64,000 nt of DNA, taken from Anaerocolumna aminovalerica. GTDB taxonomy: Bacteria; Bacillota; Clostridia; Lachnospirales; Lachnospiraceae. The notes under the pieces were generated by a model that saw only the letters and a list, made by a program, of their open reading frames with translations, searched no databases and had not been told where the DNA came from. The stretch spans positions 1 to 64,000 of the forward strand of contig NZ_FOWD01000012.1 in assembly GCF_900115365.1 (NCBI RefSeq), written 5' to 3'. The translations under genes and the position numbers were made by a program. This document shows, in pieces, positions 36,132-45,321 of this stretch; position 1 is the stretch's first letter; each line of letters starts with the position of its first letter.

Positions 36132-36914
36132 TTGAAAATCATAGTTTGTATAAAGCAGGTTCCAGATACCAATGAAGTAAAACTTGATCCGGTTACAGGT
36201 ACTCTGATTAGAGATGGGGTACCAAGTATTATAAATCCCGATGATAAAGCTGGTTTAGAAGCAGCCTTAAGGTTGAAAGATGAATTGGGAGCTGAAGTAT
36301 CTGTAATATCCATGGGACCTCCTCAAGCAGAAGCAGTAATTCGGGAAGCATTTGCAATGGGTGCAGATAAAGGATATCTAGTAACAGACAGAGCTTTTGG
36401 GGGAGCGGATACCTGGGCTACCTCATCTACCCTTGCAGCAGCTATTCATAACTTGGAATATGATGTAGTTATAACAGGACGTCAGGCAATTGACGGCGAT
36501 ACCGCCCAAGTTGGTCCCCAGATAGCGGAACATCTTGATATTCCTAATATAAGCTATGCAGAAGAAATTAAAGTTGATGGAGACTATATAATCGTAAAAC
36601 GGCAATATGAAGACAGATACCATATTGTAAAAGCCAAGATGCCATGTTTGATCACTGCACTTGCTGAACTGAATGAACCCAGATATATGACACCCGGCGG
36701 AATCTTTGATGCATACAGAGAAAAGAAAATCACAGTATGGGACCGGAATGATATTACCATTGATGATAGTAATATTGGTTTAAAAGGTTCACCTACAAAA
36801 GTAGCCCAATCCTTCCCCAAGAGTGTAAAGGCAAGGGGTCAGGTAGTAACTTTGGATCCGGAAGAATCAGCTGATTTTATACTGGAGAAATTAAAAGAAA
36901 AGTTCATATTTTAG
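36132..36914 (+). CDS. etfB: Electron transfer flavoprotein beta subunit
   Basis: About 260 aa. The probable start is TTG at 36132, 8 nt after AAGGAG, giving MKIIVCIKQVPDTNEVKLD, the standard EtfB N-terminus; a GTG three codons earlier is less likely. VITGRQAIDGDTAQVGPQIAE is the conserved nucleotide/FAD contact. In bifurcating Etf, this subunit carries the bifurcating flavin. It lies 28 nt after bcd and before etfA. Confidence 0.92.
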   Translation: MKIIVCIKQVPDTNEVKLDPVTGTLIRDGVPSIINPDDKAGLEAALRLKDELGAEVSVISMGPPQAEAVIREAFAMGADKGYLVTDRAFGGADTWATSSTLAAAIHNLEYDVVITGRQAIDGDTAQVGPQIAEHLDIPNISYAEEIKVDGDYIIVKRQYEDRYHIVKAKMPCLITALAELNEPRYMTPGGIFDAYREKKITVWDRNDITIDDSNIGLKGSPTKVAQSFPKSVKARGQVVTLDPEESADFILEKLKEKFIF

Positions 36915-36993
36915 AATTTTCTTTTCTTAGCTTATGATAGGAATTTAATAAATAAAAAAGACTATTAAAATAATTAGAAAGCGGTGAGCATAA

Positions 36994-38013
36994 ATGGGTT
37001 TTGAAAACAATAAAGGTATCTTTATCTTCATTCAACAAGTTGATAATAAGATAACCAATGTATCTTTTGAATTAATTGGCAAGGGAAAAGAACTGGCAGC
37101 AGATTTAGGTGCAGAAGTTACAGCAGTATTGCTAGGCTACAAGGTAAAATCATTAGCAGATGAACTGGCAGCTTACGGTGCCGATAAAGTAATTCTTGTA
37201 GATGATCCCGCCCTTGAAATTTATACTACGGAAGCTTATACCCATGGAATGTATTCTGTTATAGAAAGGTACAACCCTGAAATTGTATTATATGGTGCAA
37301 CTGCAATTGGACGTGATCTGGCACCGAGAGTTTCAGCAAGAGTACATACCGGATTAACTGCGGACTGTACCAAATTAGAAGTTGATCCGGAAACAAAATA
37401 TTTAAGAATGACAAGACCAGCATTTGGAGGAAATATTATGGCAACCATTCTATGCCCTAATTTCCGTCCCCAGATGGCAACCGTTCGTCCCGGAGTGATG
37501 CAAAAACTGAAAAAAATAGAAGGGGCGAAAGCAAATATTAAGGAATTTAATCCTGGGTTTGAGAAAAATCATAAATATGTTGAAGTGCTTGATGTAATTA
37601 AAAAACCTTCTTCTAAGATTGATATTCAGGAAGCTAATATTCTGGTTTCAGGAGGACGTGGAGTTGGAAGCAAAGAAAACTTCAAGTTATTAGAGGAATT
37701 AGCTGATACCATCGGTGGTACCATCAGTTCTTCCAGAGCCTCTGTAGATGCCGGGTGGCAGGATAAAGAAGTACAAGTAGGCCAGACTGGTAAAACGGTG
37801 CGTCCACATGTGTATTTTGCTATTGGTATATCTGGCGCAATCCAGCATCTTGCAGGCATGGAAGAATCCGATGTTATTATTGCTATCAACAAAGATCCCT
37901 ACGCACCAATTTTTGATGTAGCTGATTATGGCGTTGTTGGTGATTTGAACCAAATTGTTCCTATCTTAACAGAAAAAATCAAGGCTGAAATGATTTCAAA
38001 AGATAACTGGTAA
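36994..38013 (+). CDS. etfA: Electron transfer flavoprotein alpha subunit
   Basis: A 339-aa protein with an N-terminal alpha/beta domain and the C-terminal FAD domain: VSGGRGVGSKENF, SSRASVDAGWQD, GQTGKTVRPHVYFAIGISGAIQH and INKDPYAPIFDVADYGVVGD. It forms the heterodimer with EtfB and passes electrons to Bcd. A GCGGTGAG ribosome site precedes the ATG. Confidence 0.93.
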   Translation: MGFENNKGIFIFIQQVDNKITNVSFELIGKGKELAADLGAEVTAVLLGYKVKSLADELAAYGADKVILVDDPALEIYTTEAYTHGMYSVIERYNPEIVLYGATAIGRDLAPRVSARVHTGLTADCTKLEVDPETKYLRMTRPAFGGNIMATILCPNFRPQMATVRPGVMQKLKKIEGAKANIKEFNPGFEKNHKYVEVLDVIKKPSSKIDIQEANILVSGGRGVGSKENFKLLEELADTIGGTISSSRASVDAGWQDKEVQVGQTGKTVRPHVYFAIGISGAIQHLAGMEESDVIIAINKDPYAPIFDVADYGVVGDLNQIVPILTEKIKAEMISKDNW

Positions 38014-38127
38014 GAAGTACGACAGATGGAACTGCAAAGGCAGCCACGCAGCAAAGAGGGATGATGCCGTCAAGGAGCTGCTTAAGGTATTAAAATAATT
38101 TAAATAAGAAAGGATGCAAGTGTTATT

Positions 38128-38535
38128 ATGAATTACGAAGACATTAAAATAGGTGATAAAGCAGCCATTGAAAAAACATTTACATCAGAAGATGTTTTTA
38201 CTTTTTCAGAAGTATCTGCTGATATAAATCCACTTCATTTGGATGAAGAATATGCTAAAAATAGTTTATTTGGAAAAAGAATTGTTCATGGAATGCTTAC
38301 TGCCTCCCTGATATCTGCAGTATTGGGCACAAAGTTGCCTGGTGAGAATACGCTATATCTCTCTCAATCTTTAAAATTTACCCACCCTGTTTATATAGGA
38401 GACCATTGTGTAGCAGAAGTGGAAGTTATAAGTAAAAGAGAGGATAAAAAAATACTGACACTAAAGACAACCGTTACCACTAATAACGGTGACACTGAAG
38501 TAGTAGTAGGAGAAGCAATTGTAAAGAAAATGTAA
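38128..38535 (+). CDS. MaoC-like (R)-specific enoyl-CoA hydratase
   Basis: A 135-aa hot-dog-fold hydratase. The active-site motif ADINPLHLDEEYA supplies the Asp/His pair, and RIVHGMLTASLISAVLG is the overhanging helix region typical of PhaJ-type enzymes. These add water to trans-2-enoyl-CoA to give the (R)-3-hydroxy form, or the reverse. Directly after etfA it may interconvert crotonyl-CoA and 3-hydroxybutyryl-CoA. Stereospecificity is inferred from the family. Confidence 0.85.
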   Translation: MNYEDIKIGDKAAIEKTFTSEDVFTFSEVSADINPLHLDEEYAKNSLFGKRIVHGMLTASLISAVLGTKLPGENTLYLSQSLKFTHPVYIGDHCVAEVEVISKREDKKILTLKTTVTTNNGDTEVVVGEAIVKKM

Positions 38536-38556
38536 TTCTTATATATATAAACATGT

Positions 38557-38610
38557 CTGCTGTAACAGCTAACTTATTCTCATAATTATCTGTTAGCTGC
38601 TGCAGTTTTG
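38557..38610 (+). terminator. Hairpin after the bcd operon
   Basis: CTGC plus CAGCTAAC pair with GTTAGCTG plus GCAG, with a small bulge, followed by TTTTG. A second terminator-like hairpin, AGAGTC/GGCTCT with a seven-T run, lies at 38785-38810. The rest of the gap to 38990 is AT-rich with nothing recognisable. Confidence 0.6.
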
Positions 38611-38992
38611 ACATTTGCCGATGTTCGAATTAAGATAATATGCAATTATACTCTTCCTTAATTGCCAGAAGGTAAGATGCTTTTCTAATTTTTTCATGTT
38701 TTCCAATTACTAATTGTTGAAATTATATAAAAGTTATAATTATTTTAGTAAAAACAATAAAATTTAGGCGATAGTTTCAAATTGAGAGTCTTATGTGGCT
38801 CTTTTTTTATTTCTTGTATCTATGGGCCGCCTTGTCACCTATGTTCTATGCTTTCAGCAGTACTACTATGGCCTATGCCTTTTTGTCCAAATTATATTTA
38901 ATAGAAAATTGATAGGATTTCTAAATGATTTTAATTAAAGGAATATAGGCACAATGCACAAAAAAATATAAAATATTTCACTATAATGCTCA

Positions 38993-39021
38993 TTGACACA
39001 CTAGTATACAAGTGATAAACT
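38993..39021 (+). promoter_or_regulatory. Promoter with palindromic operator in its spacer (sugar ABC genes)
   Basis: TTGACA (38993-38998), 17-nt spacer and TAAACT (39016-39021). The near-palindrome CACTAGTATACAAGTG (38999-39014, one mismatched pair) fills the spacer, the ideal place for a repressor. GTATAC-centred sites of this kind are common for GntR regulators. No regulator gene is adjacent. The leader of about 190 nt shows no clear structure. Confidence 0.65.
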
Positions 39022-39213
39022 TAGTGCTGTAGTTTTCAGTGGAATTTTGCACAAACATATCAATGAATTAAGCTTATGAATTTGAGCTGCATAATGAAGT
39101 TGGTTTTGATGTTATGCTGATAGGGATTTGATTGTCTCTGGCAAACAGTTCATATGCCACATATATTATGACTTATCTGAAAGTATTTTTATTCTAAAGA
39201 AAGAGGTGAAATT

Positions 39214-40722
39214 ATGTCAGAGGAACTATTCCGAATGGAAGGAATTTGCAAAACTTTCCCCGGTGTAAAAGCGTTGGACAATGTTTCATTTTCAGTTGAC
39301 AAAGGAGAGGTACACGGCCTTGTCGGAGAAAATGGCGCTGGAAAATCAACATTAATGAAGATTATGTCCGGAGTATATCATGCAGATGCAGGTAGAATCT
39401 TCATAGAGGGAAAAGAAGTAAATATCAACTCTGTCAGCAAAGCCCAGGAATTGGGCGTCAGTATCATATTTCAGGAGTTAAACCTTTGTCCTCATTTATC
39501 AGTGGCTGATAACATATATATTGGCCGTCCGCCTAAAAAAGGTTTACTGATCAGTGATAAAGAAATGCACAAAAATGCACAGAAGGTGTTAGATGATTTA
39601 GGTATCAAAATTGACTCCCACGCAGTTGTACGAGATTTGAGCGTAGCACAGCAGCAAATGGTCGAAATTGCAAAGGCGATTTCTCGTAATGCGCGTATCT
39701 TAGTACTGGATGAACCTACAGCAGCTCTTACTGATAAGGAAATAGCTCAATTATTTGAAATTATCCGTAACCTTCAGAAAAAACAAGTTGGTATGGTTTA
39801 TATTTCCCACCGTATGGAAGAATTGGAACAAATCTGTAAAAGGGTGTCCATATTACGTGACGGTCAATATATTGGTACACGTAATTATGCAGATATTACA
39901 GTAGATGAACTTGTTAATATGATCGTTGGACGAACTTTAGAAGACAAGTATCCGAAATATGATAGAAAAATCGGTGACGTACTTTTCGAAGCCAGAAATA
40001 TTCGTCGTGGTGATGTTGTAAACGTTGATAAAATACAGGTTCGTAAAGGAGAAATTCTGGGAATTGCGGGCTTAATGGGAGCAGGACGTACTGAAATTGC
40101 CCGTTGTATTTTTGGTGCTGACGCAGCAGACTCTATGGAATTATATATGAATGGTAAGCCAATTAAGGTTAAGAATGTTGGACAAGCAATTGCAAATGGA
40201 ATTGGTTATGCAACAGAAGACCGTAAGTTTGATGGCCTTGCACTTAATTTGGATGTTCAATACAACACAAACATGGCTCATTTAAAACAATTATCACGCT
40301 TTGGTATTATAGACGATAAAGAAGGAAAGAGAAATGCGAAACATTATAAAGATCTTCTTCGCACAAAAACTCCAAGTTTACGTCAAAGAGTTGGTAATTT
40401 AAGTGGTGGTAATCAGCAAAAAATCGTTTTATCAAAATGGTTATGTAATGATGTTAAGTTATTAATCGTAGATGAACCTACAAGGGGTATAGACGTAGGT
40501 GCAAAATATGAGGTATATGAATTATTCAATCGACTAAGTGATCAAGGCGTTGCTATTATTATGATATCATCTGACTTACCAGAAGTTCTTGGTATGAGTG
40601 ACCGTGTGTTAGTCGTTCATGAAGGAACAATTAATGGTGAATTAGAAACGAAAAAGACAACACAAGAGGAAATCTTATATTTGGCAGCAGGTTACAACAA
40701 GTTAGAAAAGAAAGCAAAGTAA
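39214..40722 (+). CDS. Sugar ABC importer ATPase, RbsA/MglA type
   Basis: A 502-aa double ATPase of the CUT2 family. The N-terminal module has GENGAGKSTLM, signature LSVAQQQMVEIAK and VLDEPTAALT; the C-terminal module has the degenerate P-loop GLMGAGRTEIAR and the intact signature LSGGNQQKIVLSKW with VDEPTRGIDVG. Such proteins power uptake of ribose, galactose, xylose or autoinducer-type ligands. It is followed by its permease, but no periplasmic-type binding protein is encoded next to it. Confidence 0.92.
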   Translation: MSEELFRMEGICKTFPGVKALDNVSFSVDKGEVHGLVGENGAGKSTLMKIMSGVYHADAGRIFIEGKEVNINSVSKAQELGVSIIFQELNLCPHLSVADNIYIGRPPKKGLLISDKEMHKNAQKVLDDLGIKIDSHAVVRDLSVAQQQMVEIAKAISRNARILVLDEPTAALTDKEIAQLFEIIRNLQKKQVGMVYISHRMEELEQICKRVSILRDGQYIGTRNYADITVDELVNMIVGRTLEDKYPKYDRKIGDVLFEARNIRRGDVVNVDKIQVRKGEILGIAGLMGAGRTEIARCIFGADAADSMELYMNGKPIKVKNVGQAIANGIGYATEDRKFDGLALNLDVQYNTNMAHLKQLSRFGIIDDKEGKRNAKHYKDLLRTKTPSLRQRVGNLSGGNQQKIVLSKWLCNDVKLLIVDEPTRGIDVGAKYEVYELFNRLSDQGVAIIMISSDLPEVLGMSDRVLVVHEGTINGELETKKTTQEEILYLAAGYNKLEKKAK

Positions 40723-40769
40723 TCCTGCATACAATTTATTCTTTATAATATATATTTTAGGAGGTCATT

Positions 40770-41780
40770 ATGAAACAATCTGCTCAAACAGTGGAATCAA
40801 AAGAGTCTTTCATATATAAATTTTCACCGGCAACAAGAAAGGCTATGTTCTCAGGAATTATCCTTATTTTAATGTTTTTAGCATTTGCTATATTAAAACC
40901 AAGTTTATTTCTTTCTTCCGGTAACTTAATAAATATTGCACAACAAGTTGTTACTTATTCCATCATTGGTTATGGTTTAACTTTCTGTTTAGTATGCGGT
41001 GGTACTGATTTAAGTGCTGGTGCATCTATGGCATTGTCCGGTATCATTGTAACAACCTTACTTATTCATGGTGTACCACTTACATTAAGTATTCTTATTG
41101 CGTTAGTATTCGGTATTGGAATGGGTATTTTAAATGGTTTCTCTATCGAAGTACTTGGAGTTGTTCCTTTTATCGCAACACTTGGTACACAATGGGTATT
41201 CCGTGGACTTGCTAACGTTTTAGTAGATGGTAAACCAATCTATACCAATACAATTCCAAGTCAGGATGTACAACAAGCTTTCTATATCCTTGGTGGTGGA
41301 CGTATGCCAGGTGGATTACCTTACAGTGTTTTAATTGCAGCAGGATATGGTATTATTTTATACTTCGTTCTTTCAAAAACACGTATTGGTCGCCAGATTT
41401 ATGCATGCGGTAGTAACCTTGAAGCAGCTAAACTTTCCGGTATTAATGCAGTTGGTACTCGTATGTTTGTTTACTGTGTCAGTGGTTTCTCAGCAGCTAT
41501 TTGTGGTATTTTAGTTACTTCCCGTATATCTTCCGCACAACCTATGGCTGGACAAGGATACGAGTTGGAAGCAATCGCAGCTGCCGTTCTTGGTGGTGTT
41601 AACAACAATGGTGGTGAAGGTACTATCATCAACACAATCATTGGTGCCCTTATGATGGGTGTGTTAAGAAATGGTTTAAACTTAATGGGTGTAAGCTCTT
41701 TCTGGCAGCAAATCGTTATCGGTATCATTCTTGTAGCTGCTTGTGCTATGGATGTTCGCCGTCAAAAGAAAAATAAATAA
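40770..41780 (+). CDS. Sugar ABC importer permease, RbsC type
   Basis: A 336-aa CUT2 permease with about ten membrane helices. The motif ELEAIAAAVLGGVNNNGGEGT is the RbsC-type signature in the ATPase-contact region. An AGGAGG site precedes the ATG, 48 nt after the ATPase gene. A terminator follows, so the operon ends here. Base use in both transporter genes looks somewhat different from the neighbours (many GGT/CGT codons), perhaps because of high expression. Confidence 0.9.
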   Translation: MKQSAQTVESKESFIYKFSPATRKAMFSGIILILMFLAFAILKPSLFLSSGNLINIAQQVVTYSIIGYGLTFCLVCGGTDLSAGASMALSGIIVTTLLIHGVPLTLSILIALVFGIGMGILNGFSIEVLGVVPFIATLGTQWVFRGLANVLVDGKPIYTNTIPSQDVQQAFYILGGGRMPGGLPYSVLIAAGYGIILYFVLSKTRIGRQIYACGSNLEAAKLSGINAVGTRMFVYCVSGFSAAICGILVTSRISSAQPMAGQGYELEAIAAAVLGGVNNNGGEGTIINTIIGALMMGVLRNGLNLMGVSSFWQQIVIGIILVAACAMDVRRQKKNK

Positions 41781-41822
41781 TAGGTGATATTTCTTAGTAA
41801 GTTATATTATAAATAATGAAAT

Positions 41823-41866
41823 GGAGCAAATGCAAAGACTAATTTAGTTGACGCAATGCTCCTTTT
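41823..41866 (+). terminator. Terminator of the sugar ABC operon
   Basis: GGAGCA-AA-TGC pairs with GCA-A-TGCTCC and is followed by TTTTCTTT. Confidence 0.75.
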
Positions 41867-41920
41867 CTTTATTCTTAGTTGTTCCATTAATAGAAATGTA
41901 TTATAATATCTGTAGATGTG

Positions 41921-42150
41921 TATGATATAATACAAACGGAATGAGGTATTTGCAAGCTTGCTTGCAAAAACCGATTGGAGTGCCAAGATCATGAACTGCT
42001 TTATGTTCATGATATAATACAAAACGGAATGAAGTATTTGCAAGCTTGCTTGCAAAAACCGATTGGAGTGCCAAGATCATTAACAGCTTTATGTTCATGA
42101 TATAATACAAACGGAATGATGATAGTGCGAGATACTTCACTCGCACAGCA
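41921..42150 (+). repeat. Second tandem array of hairpin plus extended -10 units
   Basis: TGATATAAT occurs at 41923, 42010 and 42098 (periods 87 and 88). Units carry AAACGGAATGA, the TTTGCAAGC/GCTTGCAAA stem-loop, GGAGTGCCAAGATCAT and a GAAC...GTTC stem, as in the array before nrdJ. In the third unit the first hairpin is replaced by a different one, GTGCGAG-N8-CTCGCAC (42124-42145). The array ends 60 nt before the next gene and points toward it. Confidence 0.8.
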
Positions 42151-42210
42151 AGCTCTAAAATATAGAAGGTACAGGAATCCTTAAGATAAAAATTACATGG
42201 AGGTGATAGT

Positions 42211-42603
42211 ATGGCGGGTATATTCGGTAAAATGTTTGATATGCGCAGTAAAGATGAAAAACAACGGGACTTTGAGGCTTATTCAAAGAGAATTTTTCCT
42301 TATGGAGATTCACATAAAGAAAAAGTTTCAGAGATTCTTACAGCACTTTATCCTAAAACAAACATAAAATATCTAAGAATGTATTATATTTTATTAAAGG
42401 ATGAAATGACCGGTGAAGATGCTGTTGATTTTGAAGCTGCCGCAAAAAAATTAATAAAGAAAAGTATGATTAAAGTTACTCCGGAACTTAATGCGGATCT
42501 ACATGCTTTATTGCTGGCTGATTTTGAAATAGATGAGAATCTGAACTTTCCATCCATAGAAGAAATACACGAAATGTCAAAGAACTTAGTAAATAAGGAA
42601 TAG
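42211..42603 (+). CDS. Small soluble protein of unknown function
   Basis: A 130-aa protein I do not recognise. It is charged and predicted helical (MAGIFGKMFDMRSKDEKQRDFEAY at the N-terminus is split between a hydrophobic tip and a Lys/Glu-rich helix), with no membrane segment or signal. Length and codon use look like a real gene, and TGGAGGTGATAGT precedes the ATG. It is set off by the repeat array upstream and by a very strong terminator downstream, so it is probably transcribed alone from the array promoters. Confidence 0.7.
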   Translation: MAGIFGKMFDMRSKDEKQRDFEAYSKRIFPYGDSHKEKVSEILTALYPKTNIKYLRMYYILLKDEMTGEDAVDFEAAAKKLIKKSMIKVTPELNADLHALLLADFEIDENLNFPSIEEIHEMSKNLVNKE

Positions 42604-42620
42604 ATAATTGCTTATGGGTT

Positions 42621-42677
42621 ATGCTCTTTTTGTGTCAGCTGGTTTGATGATAAAATTGGCTGACACAAAAAGAGCAT
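42621..42677. terminator. Strong bidirectional terminator
   Basis: A perfect 19-bp inverted repeat, with arms at 42621-42639 and 42659-42677, carries an A run and a T run that serve both converging genes. Confidence 0.92.
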
Positions 42678-42681
42678 TCAT

Positions 42682-43491
42682 TTATTCATTATGATTTCTT
42701 TTTAATTTCTTTACAATAAAATGCTGTGCCACGGCACCCTTGCCGCGTCTCTTAATGTAGAAGTATCCTATAATGGAGAATACGGATGCACCAATGAAAT
42801 TAACGAATAGATCTTTCATAGTATCAATCAGTCCAATATCCAGATAACCTCCAAGGCCCAATTCCTCTCCGTTAATGACTACGCTATAAATGTCTTTGAT
42901 TATTACAGGGTTGTTACCGCCTGTGGGATCTAATTTAACGGTAGAGATGGTATTGATAATGGTATCTTTTTGCATGTCGAATTGAAAGAAGGTATCCATC
43001 CCGAATTCAAAGAATTCCCAAATCACCCCTATAGTCATGGAAAAACAAAAGGCTACCATTGCCATGAAGAAGGGAGACAGGTGAAAGGATATTCGTTCTG
43101 TCCGGTTTAATATATCCACTAATGAAAATCCAATGGCTGCCGCTAAAAATCCGTTTAATGTATGTAGCATGGTATCCCAAAATGGAAATATAATATAATA
43201 TTCCTGTATTTCACCTAAAATCTCTGCTGCAAAAATAAACAGCATTATGATAATTTCAAAGGTATTAGGCAGGTCTATTCGGAAATTCATTTCAATAACG
43301 CTGGGAATTATTAAAAGAATCAATGTTAAAACACAAAGAAATACATTTTCGTAATTTTTATTAAAGAATTGAGCAACCATAACTAATATAACTAATGCTC
43401 TAAGAACCAGATATATATAGAATGTACTTTTTTCTTTCTTTATATGTTCTAAAAAAGCGCGGTGATTATCTCTGATCGGATGCTTTTTCAT
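42682..43491 (-). CDS. Integral membrane protein, YjdF/DUF2238-like
   Basis: About 269 aa with six to seven membrane segments. Conserved-looking motifs are FWDTMLHTLNGFLAAAIGFSL and IGVIWEFFEFGMDTFF, whose His/Asp/Glu residues within membrane helices recall DUF2238 (YjdF) proteins. The family has no established function. The ATG at 43491 is 7 nt from AGGAGG; the ATG two codons upstream is too close. It stands alone. Confidence 0.65.
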   Translation of the reverse strand: MKKHPIRDNHRAFLEHIKKEKSTFYIYLVLRALVILVMVAQFFNKNYENVFLCVLTLILLIIPSVIEMNFRIDLPNTFEIIIMLFIFAAEILGEIQEYYIIFPFWDTMLHTLNGFLAAAIGFSLVDILNRTERISFHLSPFFMAMVAFCFSMTIGVIWEFFEFGMDTFFQFDMQKDTIINTISTVKLDPTGGNNPVIIKDIYSVVINGEELGLGGYLDIGLIDTMKDLFVNFIGASVFSIIGYFYIKRRGKGAVAQHFIVKKLKRNHNE

Positions 43492-43920
43492 AGACATTCC
43501 TCCTCTTAAGTTGTATTAGACCAAGCTGTTTTTTGGCATATAGAAAACCATAGCATATGAGCCCTTCATTTGTCAACTTACTTGATTAATAATTAAGGCA
43601 GAAAACTAGCATGATTGCTTTGAAAATGATATTATAGAATTTACTGAAATACTATGGCATAAAGAAACCTATTCTTGACATAGTGAATACAGGCAAATAA
43701 AATCATAGTATAAAACAATTACTATTGTTAAAGGTTATAATGTGCAATATAATATAGGCATACATATAACAGAAAACATGCATATATCATATTACTTTAT
43801 AGTGAGAACCAATCCCGGACCTGTATTCTTAAGTAAAAGGAGTATAGATATAAATAAGATGAATCATGCATATATAATAAATATTATGAGAATCAGTATA
43901 ACTTAGTTAAGGAAAGAGAG

Positions 43921-43944
43921 AAGTGTGAAGACATTTTCACACTT
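43921..43944 (+). repeat. Hairpin in the mecA leader
   Basis: AAGTGTGAA and TTCACACTT form a perfect 9-bp stem about 50 nt before mecA. The 43498-43920 stretch is AT-rich with no recognisable gene. Confidence 0.5.
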
Positions 43945-43992
43945 GGAAGAATTTTATTCTTTCAATGACTTTGAAAGGAGTTAATTATATAT

Positions 43993-44676
43993 ATGAAATT
44001 TAGCAGAATAGATAAAGATACCGTTCGTTGTATTATTACAGAAGAAGATATGAAAGAATATGGGCTTAATTTTGAGGATTTTTTTAATGATAAAGGAAAA
44101 TCCCGTGAATTTCTTGAAAGCATTGTAGAACAGGCAGAGAAAGAAGTTGGTTACCGGGTACGGAACGGAGTACTGGCTATACAGATTATGCCCTTGCCTC
44201 AGAATAGTTTAGCAATTACATTTTCTGAAAATGGCAGTAAAAATTTTATGGATATATTTGAACATATAAAAGATATAGGAGAAATTAGCGGAGAATATAA
44301 GAGCATTGATATTAATGAGCCGGTTAAAGCACAAGGTAAATCAAAATCAAAAGGAAAGTCAAAAAATCAGCCTATTCTAAATATATATAAATTTGAAACG
44401 CTAAAAGATGTGGAACAATATTGTTGCTCTATTACCCTTGATAAAATGTTTACCAGCAAGCTTTATAAGGATGAAAAAAATAATACCTATTATCTTATTA
44501 TTAATAAGGGAAGACTGTCAGCAGAGGTCTACGACAACATTTGTGACCTGGCCTTGGAATTTGCTGTATATGTATCTGACAGTTCCATATATCTAGCCTA
44601 TTGTGAAGAACATTATACATGTCTGATAAAAAAGAAGGCAATTAACGTAATGAGAAATATCGGATTGGGTCAATGA
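43993..44676 (+). CDS. mecA: Adaptor protein MecA
   Basis: A 227-aa MecA-family adaptor that delivers substrates to the ClpC unfoldase. The N-terminal substrate-binding part has MKFSRIDKDTVRCIITEEDM, KSREFLESIVEQAEKEVGY and LAITFSE. A basic Lys/Ser-rich linker (about 115-128) joins the ClpC-binding C-terminal domain (YKFETLKDVEQYC...). It has the usual family length. It is 32 nt ahead of dtd and may be co-transcribed. Confidence 0.88.
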   Translation: MKFSRIDKDTVRCIITEEDMKEYGLNFEDFFNDKGKSREFLESIVEQAEKEVGYRVRNGVLAIQIMPLPQNSLAITFSENGSKNFMDIFEHIKDIGEISGEYKSIDINEPVKAQGKSKSKGKSKNQPILNIYKFETLKDVEQYCCSITLDKMFTSKLYKDEKNNTYYLIINKGRLSAEVYDNICDLALEFAVYVSDSSIYLAYCEEHYTCLIKKKAINVMRNIGLGQ

Positions 44677-44708
44677 TAAAAGAACCTGTTTAAAATATGG
44701 AGGTACAC

Positions 44709-45143
44709 ATGAAATTTGTAATTCAAAGAGTCACTCAGGCATCTGTGACCGTTGATGATAAAATAGTAGGAAAGATTAATAAGGGCTTTCTGGTTTTAAT
44801 CGGAGTAGGTCAGGAGGATACGAAGGAAGAAGCGGATAAGTTAATTAAGAAAATGATTCAACTTCGTATATTCGAGGATGAGAAGGGTAAAACCAATTTG
44901 TCCTTAAAAGACGTAAATGGCGGGCTTCTTTTGGTTTCCCAGTTTACTTTATACGCTGACTGCAAAAAAGGTAATCGTCCTTCTTTTATTAATGCTGCAA
45001 AGCCGGAGTTGGCAGAAGAATTATATGAATATATTATTGAAGAATGTAAAAAGCTAATACCCGTTGTTGAAAAAGGAATATTTGGAGCTAATATGAACGT
45101 AGAATTATCCAATGATGGACCATTTACTATTATATTAGAATAA
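44709..45143 (+). CDS. dtd: D-aminoacyl-tRNA deacylase
   Basis: A 144-aa protein that hydrolyses D-amino acids (and glycine) from mischarged t[20 protein letters not shown] is the classic N-terminus, so the ATG at 44709 after GGAGG is the start. The [17 protein letters not shown] motif and the [17 protein letters not shown] cross-subunit Gly-cisPro-type loop region (here GANM...NDGP) complete the active site of the dimer. Confidence 0.95.
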   Translation: MKFVIQRVTQASVTVDDKIVGKINKGFLVLIGVGQEDTKEEADKLIKKMIQLRIFEDEKGKTNLSLKDVNGGLLLVSQFTLYADCKKGNRPSFINAAKPELAEELYEYIIEECKKLIPVVEKGIFGANMNVELSNDGPFTIILE

Positions 45144-45185
45144 GATGTAATAAGAAAATGTATGATATTAATATATAGGGTTACC

Positions 45186-45234
45186 AGACCTTTCGGAGTA
45201 TGAATAACAACTCATATCCTATAAGGTCTTTTTT
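45186..45234 (+). terminator. Terminator after dtd
   Basis: AGACCTT pairs with AAGGTCT around an inner GGA-TATGA/TCATA-TCC stem, ending in TTTTTT. Confidence 0.85.
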
Positions 45235-45321
45235 GTTCATTGTGGTGGACAGTGAATTCAATACAGAGTATAATAATGGGAAATACTAGTGATTAAGAAA
45301 ATCAGCATATTAGAGGTGGCT

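Noticed and set aside
41807-42146. Two overlapping minus-strand reading frames of 81-82 codons with similar sequence
   Set aside because: They are produced by the hairpin/-10 repeat units read backward; similarity reflects the DNA repeat, not a protein family.
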